Shown: one piece after another, positions 1 through 7,546 of the stretch
Layout: each line of letters begins with the position of its first letter
Numbering within the stretch: position 1 is the first letter of the stretch
Source: Saprospiraceae bacterium
Lineage (GTDB): Bacteria; Bacteroidota; Bacteroidia; Chitinophagales; Saprospiraceae
Assembly: GCA_016787525.1 (NCBI GenBank)
Contig: JAEUUP010000092.1
Coordinates: forward strand, 1-64,000
Length of the DNA stretch: 64,000 bases
Direction of reading: 5' to 3'
Notes under the pieces: model-generated
The model's database searches: none
Seen by the model: only the letters and a program-made list of their open reading frames with translations
What the model was told of the DNA's origin: nothing
Program-made: the position numbers and the translations under genes

Positions 1-266
1 CCACCTTTGACGGTCATCGAACCATCGGCATTGAGAGTCCATTTCACTTCGCCACCATTTTTGGTCGCTGATTCCCATTCAGAAAAATCTTTTCCATTGA
101 ACAAGACAATCGCATCAGAAGGCGCACCTGCAAAATTGGCGGCAGGTGTCACAATCTTTGGAACAGGCTCATAAAACTCTGTTTGTTCAGGTTTGACAAG
201 GTCAATTTGCGCGTGGATTGTCTGAGTCGCTGCAAAGGCTAAAGCAGCTAAAAGCACTTTTTTCAT
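1..266 (-). CDS. DUF1080 (3-keto-disaccharide hydrolase-type) secreted protein, 3' part beyond the window
   Basis: Only the first 88 codons are in the window. The start ATG is at 264-266 and the frame stays open to base 1. The N-terminus is a typical signal peptide (MKKVLLAALAFAATQ, cleavage likely after HAQ). Near residue 55 the reading LFNGKDFSEWE matches the hallmark start of the DUF1080 / 3-keto-disaccharide hydrolase domain (usually LFNGKDLSGW), a concanavalin-like fold acting on sugars in the periplasm or outside the cell. Members are often found with GMC oxidoreductases and TIM-barrel epimerases like those at 47-52.5 kb here, so a role in 3-keto-sugar processing is plausible. Its catalytic region is not visible. 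Confidence 0.8.
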   Translation of the reverse strand, partial: MKKVLLAALAFAATQTIHAQIDLVKPEQTEFYEPVPKIVTPAANFAGAPSDAIVLFNGKDFSEWESATKNGGEVKWTLNADGSMTVKG

Positions 267-401
267 TATAAAATCTTGTTGTTTAGTTGTCTCTACTGTG
301 GCGCAGCAGAGGGTTGATAAAATTGGTTACTTTATTGAAGGCTAAATTTGAGGAAAAGAATTGAATGCCCCCTCAGTATCCGCGATTTTTTTATAAATAT
401 A

Positions 402-430
402 AGACGACGTGGTTCAAAACCACGTCGTCT
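402..430. terminator. Perfect 13-bp hairpin downstream of the TOPRIM gene
   Basis: The arms AGACGACGTGGTT (402-414) and AACCACGTCGTCT (418-430) are perfectly complementary around a 3-nt loop. It lies between the TOPRIM gene stop at 462 and the DUF1080 gene start at 266, both on the minus strand. There is no U-tract, so it may be an mRNA-stabilising or REP-like hairpin rather than a classical terminator. Similar CGACG-based hairpins with 3-nt loops occur at 27426-27470 and 30607-30639. Confidence 0.55.
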
Positions 431-461
431 ATCCGATAAGAAAATCTCATCGTCTATCTGA

Positions 462-1160
462 TTACTCTACATATGTGTCGAAACAAAGCTGCAACCAATC
501 ATAAAATGACTCAACCAGTGGTGTATCAAGCGACATATAACCTAATCGTGGATAATCGCGTAGAGCTAAACCCATCGGCGATTCGGGGTCATCTTGCCAC
601 GCTAACCACGTTCTAATTTTTGCTTTTTGCTGATGCGTTGGGCTAAAACGATTACGTTCATCGCTTACAAACCCCTCAGTAATACGGCGCGCTTCTTCTA
701 AAAATTCGTCATTTGGATTGATAAGCCCTTCAAAGAAATGTTCAAGATAACCCTCGGAATCGTTATTGGGCATAATCCAAACACCGATGAGTGCTTTGTC
801 TGTCTCCGCGATGATTGTACCCGAAGGATTGGGTTCGGCAGGTAGGTTTTGATACCCATTTTGTTGCAAAATATTTCGTATCGAACGCCAAGTGTCTATG
901 GCAGGATTGGCTGTTTCTGAATCGGCATCAACGACGAGTCCTATTCTATCCAATTCCTCTGTTTTCAAAGCGGCTTTGAAGGCTTTAAGGGCATTTTCCT
1001 TACCACCATCATTGTTGCTTTTACCTGTTCCAATGCTCACAAACTCCTTCTCATAGCGTTCTTTGGTGTTATAGCCTGTTATTCGGAGGTTTTTAGCCAT
1101 TAAAAGATGTGATATGACCAGAATATCATTATGCCCTTCGACAATGAGTTTTTGTTTCAT
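462..1160 (-). CDS. TOPRIM-like (DUF3226-type) protein, partner of the upstream ATPase
   Basis: This 232-residue protein opens with KLIVEGHND (Glu8) and continues with a VVDADSE motif at about residues 76-82 (Asp78, Asp80). These are the two acidic motifs expected of a TOPRIM metal-binding nuclease/primase fold, in the arrangement seen in DUF3226-type proteins. No transmembrane segment or signal peptide is evident, so it should be cytoplasmic. It starts 10 bases after the stop of the ATPase gene on the same strand, which implies co-transcription. ATPase plus TOPRIM pairs are known as OLD-family nucleases and as PARIS-like anti-phage systems, so a defence role is a reasonable inference, not shown. 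One dispersed CCCCTCAGTA copy (672-681) encodes ITEG in this protein. Confidence 0.65.
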   Translation of the reverse strand: MKQKLIVEGHNDILVISHLLMAKNLRITGYNTKERYEKEFVSIGTGKSNNDGGKENALKAFKAALKTEELDRIGLVVDADSETANPAIDTWRSIRNILQQNGYQNLPAEPNPSGTIIAETDKALIGVWIMPNNDSEGYLEHFFEGLINPNDEFLEEARRITEGFVSDERNRFSPTHQQKAKIRTWLAWQDDPESPMGLALRDYPRLGYMSLDTPLVESFYDWLQLCFDTYVE

Positions 1161-1170
1161 AGTTTTTCGT

Positions 1171-2115
1171 TTAGCGGATTTCGATATTAGTTAACAGAGC
1201 TGTTTCTATTTCGTCAAGGTCATAAATTATGGCTTTTACATCGCCTGCACCTTTGCGGTGGAGTGTAAAATAGTTTGCCATCGCACGATACTGAGAGGTC
1301 TTGACTGCCGCCCGATAAAAGGCTTGAACTGTATCTTGGCTGTGTGTGGTGACAAAAACTTGTATATTCAGTAATTCAGCGTATTTAAAAATCATATCCC
1401 ACAGTTGTTCTTGTATGCTGTGGTGTAATCCTACCTCAAATTCATCTATCAATAACACTTTATTTTTTGAATTGACGAGAGCGAGTGCAAGGGTAAGGAG
1501 GCGATTTGCACCATCACCTAAGTTTTTTAGTGGAATGGGTTTATCATAATCATTTAACTGAACTTTTGTATTATTCGAGTTGACGTTGATTCTTTTAATG
1601 CGTGTATCTATGACTTTTAGTATTTCAATTAAATCATCTTCCTTAGATGTTAGGGCTGTTTCTTGCCAAAAAATATCGTTTAATACGCTATCTATACCTA
1701 TTGACACAAAAGTAAAATGGTTGTTGATGCGTTCTCTTGCTGAATAATCAAAATTCAACCCATCAGCCGTTTGTTCACGACCATTAACAATTTCAGCACC
1801 TTCGTGGTTAACTAATAAACGGCGAGGACGCGTAGCACTTATTTGCACATTGTTAATGGCAACATTTTGATTGAAGTCATTAAATATTGTTCCAAATACA
1901 TCGGTTGATGTGTCGTCACCTCTACGAGTGATGATAAGGCTAATTTCGTCACGAAATTCATAAATATCTTCTTGACTAAGTACAATCCTAATCGCCTCCA
2001 ACAAAGCCGTTTTACCTGTATTGTTTTTTCCAGCGATGAGGTTGACTTGCCCCAATGTATCAATGCGCAAGTCGTGGAATAAGCGGTAATTCTTTATGTG
2101 CAAATGGTCTAACAT
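1171..2115 (-). CDS. AAA/ABC-like ATPase of the OLD/RecF type
   Basis: The protein has 314 residues. Walker A is GKNNTGKT at residues 29-36, the ABC-type signature is LGDGANR at about 199-205, Walker B is VLLIDEF at 220-226 with Glu225 as the likely catalytic base, and the switch His lies in TTHS at about 256-259. The start MLDHLHIKNYRLF is typical of RecF/OLD-like ATPases. It is short for the class because the TOPRIM domain, fused in OLD proteins, is here a separate downstream gene. The pair therefore resembles a split OLD nuclease or a PARIS-like system. No copy of the dispersed 10-mer lies in this gene or anywhere in 682-4674, the longest gap in the window, which would fit recent acquisition but could be chance. 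Confidence 0.8.
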   Translation of the reverse strand: MLDHLHIKNYRLFHDLRIDTLGQVNLIAGKNNTGKTALLEAIRIVLSQEDIYEFRDEISLIITRRGDDTSTDVFGTIFNDFNQNVAINNVQISATRPRRLLVNHEGAEIVNGREQTADGLNFDYSARERINNHFTFVSIGIDSVLNDIFWQETALTSKEDDLIEILKVIDTRIKRINVNSNNTKVQLNDYDKPIPLKNLGDGANRLLTLALALVNSKNKVLLIDEFEVGLHHSIQEQLWDMIFKYAELLNIQVFVTTHSQDTVQAFYRAAVKTSQYRAMANYFTLHRKGAGDVKAIIYDLDEIETALLTNIEIR

Positions 2116-2140
2116 GATGCTGTATTTTGATTTTTATGAG

Positions 2141-2148
2141 CAAAAATA
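2141..2148 (-). promoter_or_regulatory. Candidate -7 box for the ATPase/TOPRIM pair
   Basis: On the minus strand this reads TATTTTTG, matching the Bacteroidota consensus TAnnTTTG, 26 bases upstream of the ATPase ATG. No convincing -33 element was found. Confidence 0.4.
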
Positions 2149-2756
2149 ATAAAAAAAATAGTGTTCAAAAACTCCTTTTTGAGAGAGACTGTAATTTGGT
2201 ATCTCTCCACAGCAAAAAATACAGCTAAATAGACCAATAGTAAAGTTCAGTATAAAAAATAACATTAATGGAGTGTCAATGATTTGCATCTAAAATATTA
2301 AAATAAAATATTTGTAATCGAATTAAACATTATTTCTTAACTTTTTAAAGCGTAATAATAAAGTAGAAAAATAATAGACGAAGTTATTCAACAAAAAATC
2401 ATTGGTCATATCGAATCCGCCGCCAGACTGACGAGTCGCTACAATGTGAGTCGCAAGTAAATTGGTAACTTTCCAGATCAGCACATGGGTAAAGGCTCAA
2501 GCGTGGAATTTGTCAAAAAAACGTTTACCATTGTCATTAAATACTCCAAAATTGGGGCAAACGCATCAAAGTATTGTTTTTAAAAAAACCTGTTAAAGGT
2601 CAAATATTTGTAGTGAAACAAGACAAAAAACTCAACTCGACCTCGTCAGAGTGCCATAAAGCACACCGCCCAACAAGACTTTGCGCATTACAGACGCAAT
2701 AACCTAAAAATACGACTTATTCAAGAACCAATAACCTTCATTTCTCATTTTTAAAC
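2149..2756. other. Gene-poor stretch, possibly decayed transposase DNA
   Basis: No intact gene is seen. Around 2370-2460 a plus-strand frame reads like a helix-turn-helix transposase start (residues such as VIQQKIIGHIESAARL and RYNVSRK) and then runs into stops. Further fragments in shifting frames follow to about 2750. I read this as a possible degenerate transposase remnant, with low certainty. The first 200 bases are AT-rich and featureless. Confidence 0.3.
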
Positions 2757-3032
2757 GATTGGGCGAGTCATCTGAACGGCTTGACTTGTCATCTGAACGG
2801 CTTGACTCATCATCTGAACGACTTGACTCATCATCTGAACGACTTGACTCGTCATCTGAACGACTTGATTCGTCATCTGAACGACTTGATTCGTCATCTG
2901 AACGGCTTGACTCGTCATCTGAACGACTTGATTCGTTATCTGAACGACTTGATTCGTCATCTGAACGATTGGGCGAGTCATCTGAACGATTGGGCGAGTC
3001 ATCTGAACGACTTGATTCGTTATCTGAACGAC
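2757..3032. repeat. 21-bp tandem repeat array, 13 copies
   Basis: The unit is close to TCATCTGAACGACTTGACTCG. The core TCTGAACG recurs every 21 bases from 2771 to 3023 without spacers. Because 21 is a multiple of three, several frames on both strands stay open; the plus frame would encode a seven-residue SSERLDS repeat and the minus frame VQMTNQV-type repeats. Units differ by single substitutions, for example gacttgactcg versus gattgggcgag. There are no unique spacers and no cas genes, so it is not a CRISPR. A coding role is possible but I find no support for one. Confidence 0.85.
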
Positions 3033-3261
3033 TGAAAATTGCAATGAAAATGAGCTATTTCTTAGGTTTTATTATAAAAAAAGGCAAAAAAAGCCATTTT
3101 TCCTGCTTTATAGAAAAAAAAGCAAACCTTGTGAGTTGGATCTCAATTTCTACAAAAGGACAAAACAATACATTTCTCTGATTTTGTCCCGTTTCATGTA
3201 TATATGACTGCTTATTGTAAACTTTAACATTTGTCAACACAGTATTTGGCTTTTGTGGCGT

Positions 3262-3269
3262 TATGTTTG
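3262..3269 (+). promoter_or_regulatory. -7 box for the first transglutaminase-like gene
   Basis: TATGTTTG matches TAnnTTTG and lies 46 bases before the chosen ATG at 3316. The surrounding bases (TTAACATTTG about 30 bases upstream, then GGCGTTAT) are also found before the paralogous gene at 5418, so the promoter appears to have been duplicated with the gene. Confidence 0.5.
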
Positions 3270-3315
3270 CACACAACTATAAATTTTGTCACTAAATAAA
3301 AACCTATACCGATTC

Positions 3316-5310
3316 ATGAGCGTATCATTTAAACCCATTTTGATTATTGCTTACTTGCTTGTTAATACCATAATTGTCGAGGCTCAAATTGTTAGCTTTC
3401 TTGTTGCTGGGCTTGGAGAGTTGGAAACGCCTTTTGGCAAAGTGCCTAAAGAAGATTTACAGATGACAAGTTATTTTATGGACACTTCTGCAGTGGCTGT
3501 AATTTTATTAGATAATGGTTTTTTGAGTTTAGAACCTGCCGCGAGCAGTTGGGAATGTAATCTAATCAGTTTTCAACGTATTAAATTACTAAAAAAAGCA
3601 GCTTTTGAGGATTTTGGTAAACGTATCATCACAACACAGGGACACGAGAAATTGGTATCCGTAAAAGCACAAACCATAAATCCTGATGGAACAATAACAC
3701 CAGTCAAAGATTTCTTTAACGAAACAGATGGTGCGTTGCTGCATAAGAAGTTTGTCTTTCCTAACTTGCAAGAAGGGTCAATCATCGAGTTAGAATACAA
3801 ATTAAAGAGTAAAAACATCTTTGAACTTTATCCGTGGTATTTTCAATCAAAAGTACCTGTTCATCATTCAGAGTTGGTGATGGATTTGCCTCCAATGTTT
3901 GAATATATGTATTTTTTTAAAGGGCAATCTCCTAAAACAGACCTTCATACAATCAGGAAAAAACTTGTAATTGACAACACACCAGTTTATGACACAATTA
4001 AATATAATCGCTATTATTTAGATTCTTTAAGTGCTATGAGACCAGAGCGTTTTGTGACTACAGTAGATAATTATATGTCGAGCGTAAAATTCCAGTTGAG
4101 ATATATTCGTCAATTGTATCAAAAACCAGAAAAGATTCTACATGAATGGAAAGATTTAGCTAAAGAGTTATTAGAGAATAAGAAATTAGGTCACCAGTTG
4201 AATAACCGCCGGAATTATGACAATATTTGGCGAGGTGTAAAACCCTTACTTGAGAAGGCGGTAACCAAAGAAGAAAAAATCCGAGCCGTGTATGAGTACA
4301 TATCGAAAAATGTGGCCTGGATAGAGGATGATTTCAGTATTTTCACGGATGCACCCAACCTCGATGAAGCGTTCAAAAGAAAAAGAGCCAATAGCGGAGA
4401 GTTGAATATGATGCTCATCGCTTCTCTGAATGAAGCAGGCATAAAAGCTACGCCACTTTTAGTCAGTACCATTGAACATGGTTTTCCGAACAAAGAATAT
4501 CCAATGGTTAAGCAATTCAATCATCTAATTTGTTATGTGGAAGATACTGAAAAACCCTTATTTTTAGATGCGGGCAATATACACCGACCTATGAATTTGC
4601 CGCGAACATCATCTTTGAATGGGGCTGGTTGGGTTTTAGATAAAAACAACCCACGATGGATTGACATTCCTACCCCCCTCAGTAATACGACCGTCGCATC
4701 TCATTTTATATTGCAAAAAAACGGTACGCTAAAAGGTGAGATGTCGTTGACCTACCTCGGTTATGCTGCTATGGAAGAACGTATGCGGTTTGAACAGGAT
4801 AAGAATCATGAAGACTTTAAAAAAATGTGGTCAAAGGATTTCCCTGATATAATCTTTGACAATATAACAGTTCTCCATACTGATACAGCTTACTTGCCTT
4901 TCAAAAGAATGATGAATTGCTCCATCTCTGATTTTGCAGTATTGACAGACAATCTGATGTATGTCAAACCCATCTTAAAAATGAGTTTTGATGAAAACCC
5001 TTTTAAACAAGAAAGAAGAAACTATCCAGTAGAGTTTCCGTTCCCAATTCAAGATAGTTTAGAAATAAATTTAACGATTCCTAACAATTATAATATAGAA
5101 GACTTACCTAAAGACTTAACGCTTATTTTGCCCAATGATGGTGCTAAGTTTATATATACGTGTGAAAATGTAAATGATAAAATTCGTATCAAAATAGTTA
5201 TTAACATCAATCAATTGCGTTATAAAGTAGAAGAATATGATAAAATAAAGTCTTTTTTCAATCAAATCGTTGATAAAAAGCAAGAGCAAATTGTGCTAAA
5301 GAAAAAATAA
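3316..5310 (+). CDS. Secreted DUF3857 / transglutaminase-like protein lacking the catalytic Cys (paralogue 1)
   Basis: The ATG at 3316 is chosen because it begins a clean signal peptide (MSVSFKPILIIAYLL, cleavage after VEAQ); an upstream TTG at 3286 is open but lies too close to the -7 box. The mature protein has an N-terminal DUF3857-type domain (INPDGT at the strand turn) and a transglutaminase-core-like domain around residues 320-430. Where active relatives have GDC, this protein has ANSGELN, so the Cys nucleophile is missing, while a His (QFNH) and an Asp (FLDAG) remain. It is probably a non-catalytic surface or periplasmic protein. The next gene is a close tandem paralogue. Function is unknown. 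Confidence 0.8.
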   Translation: MSVSFKPILIIAYLLVNTIIVEAQIVSFLVAGLGELETPFGKVPKEDLQMTSYFMDTSAVAVILLDNGFLSLEPAASSWECNLISFQRIKLLKKAAFEDFGKRIITTQGHEKLVSVKAQTINPDGTITPVKDFFNETDGALLHKKFVFPNLQEGSIIELEYKLKSKNIFELYPWYFQSKVPVHHSELVMDLPPMFEYMYFFKGQSPKTDLHTIRKKLVIDNTPVYDTIKYNRYYLDSLSAMRPERFVTTVDNYMSSVKFQLRYIRQLYQKPEKILHEWKDLAKELLENKKLGHQLNNRRNYDNIWRGVKPLLEKAVTKEEKIRAVYEYISKNVAWIEDDFSIFTDAPNLDEAFKRKRANSGELNMMLIASLNEAGIKATPLLVSTIEHGFPNKEYPMVKQFNHLICYVEDTEKPLFLDAGNIHRPMNLPRTSSLNGAGWVLDKNNPRWIDIPTPLSNTTVASHFILQKNGTLKGEMSLTYLGYAAMEERMRFEQDKNHEDFKKMWSKDFPDIIFDNITVLHTDTAYLPFKRMMNCSISDFAVLTDNLMYVKPILKMSFDENPFKQERRNYPVEFPFPIQDSLEINLTIPNNYNIEDLPKDLTLILPNDGAKFIYTCENVNDKIRIKIVININQLRYKVEEYDKIKSFFNQIVDKKQEQIVLKKK

Positions 5311-5367
5311 TACTATAAAAATGGCAACATTAACATTTGGTAATTTCATATTTTAAAATTTAGGCGT

Positions 5368-5375
5368 TATATTTG
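5368..5375 (+). promoter_or_regulatory. -7 box for the second transglutaminase-like gene
   Basis: TATATTTG matches TAnnTTTG and lies 42 bases before the ATG at 5418. The GGCGTTAT context and a TTAACATTTG about 30 bases upstream are shared with the paralogue promoter at 3262. Confidence 0.5.
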
Positions 5376-5417
5376 TACCGAACGATTATTTATCACACTA
5401 AAATCCCATGTCCGATT

Positions 5418-7379
5418 ATGAAGCTTCGTTTCTTTCTGACCCTATTGATACTGAGGGGTATCTGTACACTCGCCACAGCACAAACTTATTTTCAACCTTT
5501 GTGGGGCAAACCATCCGCCGAAGATTTGGCGATGACTATTTATAAACCCGATACATCGGCAGCAGCTGTTGTGTTATTGGACAATGGGTTGATGTCCACA
5601 CAATTCGTTGGCACTGAACGCCGATGTGTATTGACCAGCTTCCGCCGTGTCAAGCTCTTGAAAAAATCAGCTTTTGATGACTATGGCAAACACGCCATCA
5701 CCATCCGTTCTTTCGAGACTTTGGTCAATGTAAAAGCGCAGACCATCAATCCTGACGGGACGAAAACACCTGTTAAGGAGTTTTTTGATGAAAAAGTGAA
5801 CAAATACGTCAAACGTAAGAAGTTCGCTTTTCCAAAATTGGAGGAAGGCTCGATTATCGAATATGAATACACGATGGAAAGCTCGAACATGTTTGACCTT
5901 TATCCGTGGTATTTTCAAGAGTCGGTTCCTGTGCGCCACAGTGAGTTGGTGCTGAATTTTTCATCGGATTTGGAATACATTTTTTTGTACAGAGGGCAAC
6001 GTGATTTGGTGCAGGATTCCATCAATTTCAATACGGGCATCAAAAATTTTGACCGCCGTTTGCCACGTTACTGGGTGGACAGCGTGGAAGCCATGAAGCC
6101 AGAGAGCTATGTGACAACATTGAACAATTATATCTGCCACCTCAAATTTCAATTGGCAGCAGTGCATCCGATAATGGGTGGACCAAGTCAAAAAATCTTG
6201 CAAGATTGGAAAGCACTCTCCAAAGAACTTTGGGACAACGACCGCATCGGTAAACAAATAGCCAACAGACGCAATTACAACGACCTTTGGAAAGCCATCA
6301 AACCACAGATGGAAGCCGCAACGTCCGATGAGCAGAAAATCCGCATCGCCTACGAATACATCTCTAAAAACGTGGAATGGGACGAAGACAATTTCGACAT
6401 TTTTGCCGAAGAACCGAGCCTCGACGATGCTTTCAAGAAGAAAAAAGCCAACAGCGGGGAATTGAATATGATGCTCATCGCTTGTTTGAATGAGGCTGGA
6501 ATCAAAGCCTTACCGATGTTGGTCAGCACGATAGACCACGGTTTCCCGTATAAAGACTATCCGATGAGCAGACAATTCAACCACATTTTATGTTTTGTGG
6601 ACGATGTCAAAAAACCGTTGTTTTTGGATGCGGGCAATATATATCGTCCAGTGGGTGTGCCTCGTGTGCCATCGCTCAATTATTGGGGTTGGGTGATGGA
6701 CAAAACCAATCCTCGTTGGGTGGATATTCCGACCCCCCTCAGTAGTGAGACCATGTTGGCAAATATGACACTGCAAGAAGATGGCACGTTGAAAGGATTC
6801 ATTTCGACAAGCTACCAAGGATATGCGGCTGTTGATGAGCGCACAATTCTCAAAGACGATGAAAAAAACGAGAAACTCAAAAAAGCGTGGGCGAAAAGTT
6901 TTCCCGATGTACAGTTGGATAGTATCATCGTGATGAATAAAGACAGCTTGAATGCACCATTCAAACGCAATATGGTCTGCTCGATGCCCAATGCAGCCAT
7001 TGTTGCCGACGATTTGATGTACGTGAAACCGACTCTGAAAACGGATTTTGATGAAAATCCTTTCAAACAAGAAAAACGGAACTATCCAGTCGAGTTACCT
7101 TATCCAATTCGCGACCAATTTGTACTGAATATGACAATCCCATCGGACTATGACATCGAGGAATTGCCCAAAGAAGTATCACTCGGTTTGCCAAATGGCG
7201 GCGGCAAGTTCATTTACAGTTGTAAAAAGATGAACGACAATCTACAAGTGATGGTGCGTATTGACATCAAACAATTGCGCTACGAAGCCAACGAGTATGG
7301 CAATATCAAAGAGTTTTTCAACCAAATCGTCACGAAAAAGAATGAGCAGATTGTGTTGAAAAGAAAGAAAAAACCCTAA
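5418..7379 (+). CDS. Secreted DUF3857 / transglutaminase-like protein lacking the catalytic Cys (paralogue 2)
   Basis: The ATG at 5418 starts a signal peptide (MKLRFFLTLLILRGIC, ending ATAQ). The protein is collinear with its upstream neighbour: the same INPDGT turn, the same KKANSGELNMMLIA segment replacing the Cys motif, the same QFNH and FLDAGN. Loss of the nucleophile therefore predates the duplication. The dispersed 10-mer occurs twice: once encoding ILRG inside the signal peptide (5449-5458) and once encoding TPLS (6735-6744), the latter at the position homologous to the copy in paralogue 1 (4675-4684). A role alongside the active homologue at 7547 is likely but unproven. Confidence 0.8.
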   Translation: MKLRFFLTLLILRGICTLATAQTYFQPLWGKPSAEDLAMTIYKPDTSAAAVVLLDNGLMSTQFVGTERRCVLTSFRRVKLLKKSAFDDYGKHAITIRSFETLVNVKAQTINPDGTKTPVKEFFDEKVNKYVKRKKFAFPKLEEGSIIEYEYTMESSNMFDLYPWYFQESVPVRHSELVLNFSSDLEYIFLYRGQRDLVQDSINFNTGIKNFDRRLPRYWVDSVEAMKPESYVTTLNNYICHLKFQLAAVHPIMGGPSQKILQDWKALSKELWDNDRIGKQIANRRNYNDLWKAIKPQMEAATSDEQKIRIAYEYISKNVEWDEDNFDIFAEEPSLDDAFKKKKANSGELNMMLIACLNEAGIKALPMLVSTIDHGFPYKDYPMSRQFNHILCFVDDVKKPLFLDAGNIYRPVGVPRVPSLNYWGWVMDKTNPRWVDIPTPLSSETMLANMTLQEDGTLKGFISTSYQGYAAVDERTILKDDEKNEKLKKAWAKSFPDVQLDSIIVMNKDSLNAPFKRNMVCSMPNAAIVADDLMYVKPTLKTDFDENPFKQEKRNYPVELPYPIRDQFVLNMTIPSDYDIEELPKEVSLGLPNGGGKFIYSCKKMNDNLQVMVRIDIKQLRYEANEYGNIKEFFNQIVTKKNEQIVLKRKKKP

Positions 7380-7546
7380 TCGAAACGACTTTAGACCAGT
7401 CAAAGGGTGAGGCCCAATCACCCTTTGACTACACCACTACATTTCAGAAACATTCCGACTCAATCGTTAATTTCTATCACATCACCACGTTTTGCACTCG
7501 TTTTGATAAAAAACCAAGCAATGCGTTACTCAAAACAAAAATTCCG

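Noticed and set aside
2757-3032. Regular repeats suggesting a CRISPR array
   Set aside because: The 21-bp units are directly adjacent without unique spacers and there are no cas genes.
2759-3181. Open frame through the 21-bp array as a real SSERLDS-repeat protein
   Set aside because: Openness follows from a period divisible by three and is shared by other frames and the opposite strand; there is no start context and the sequence downstream of the repeats is low-complexity.
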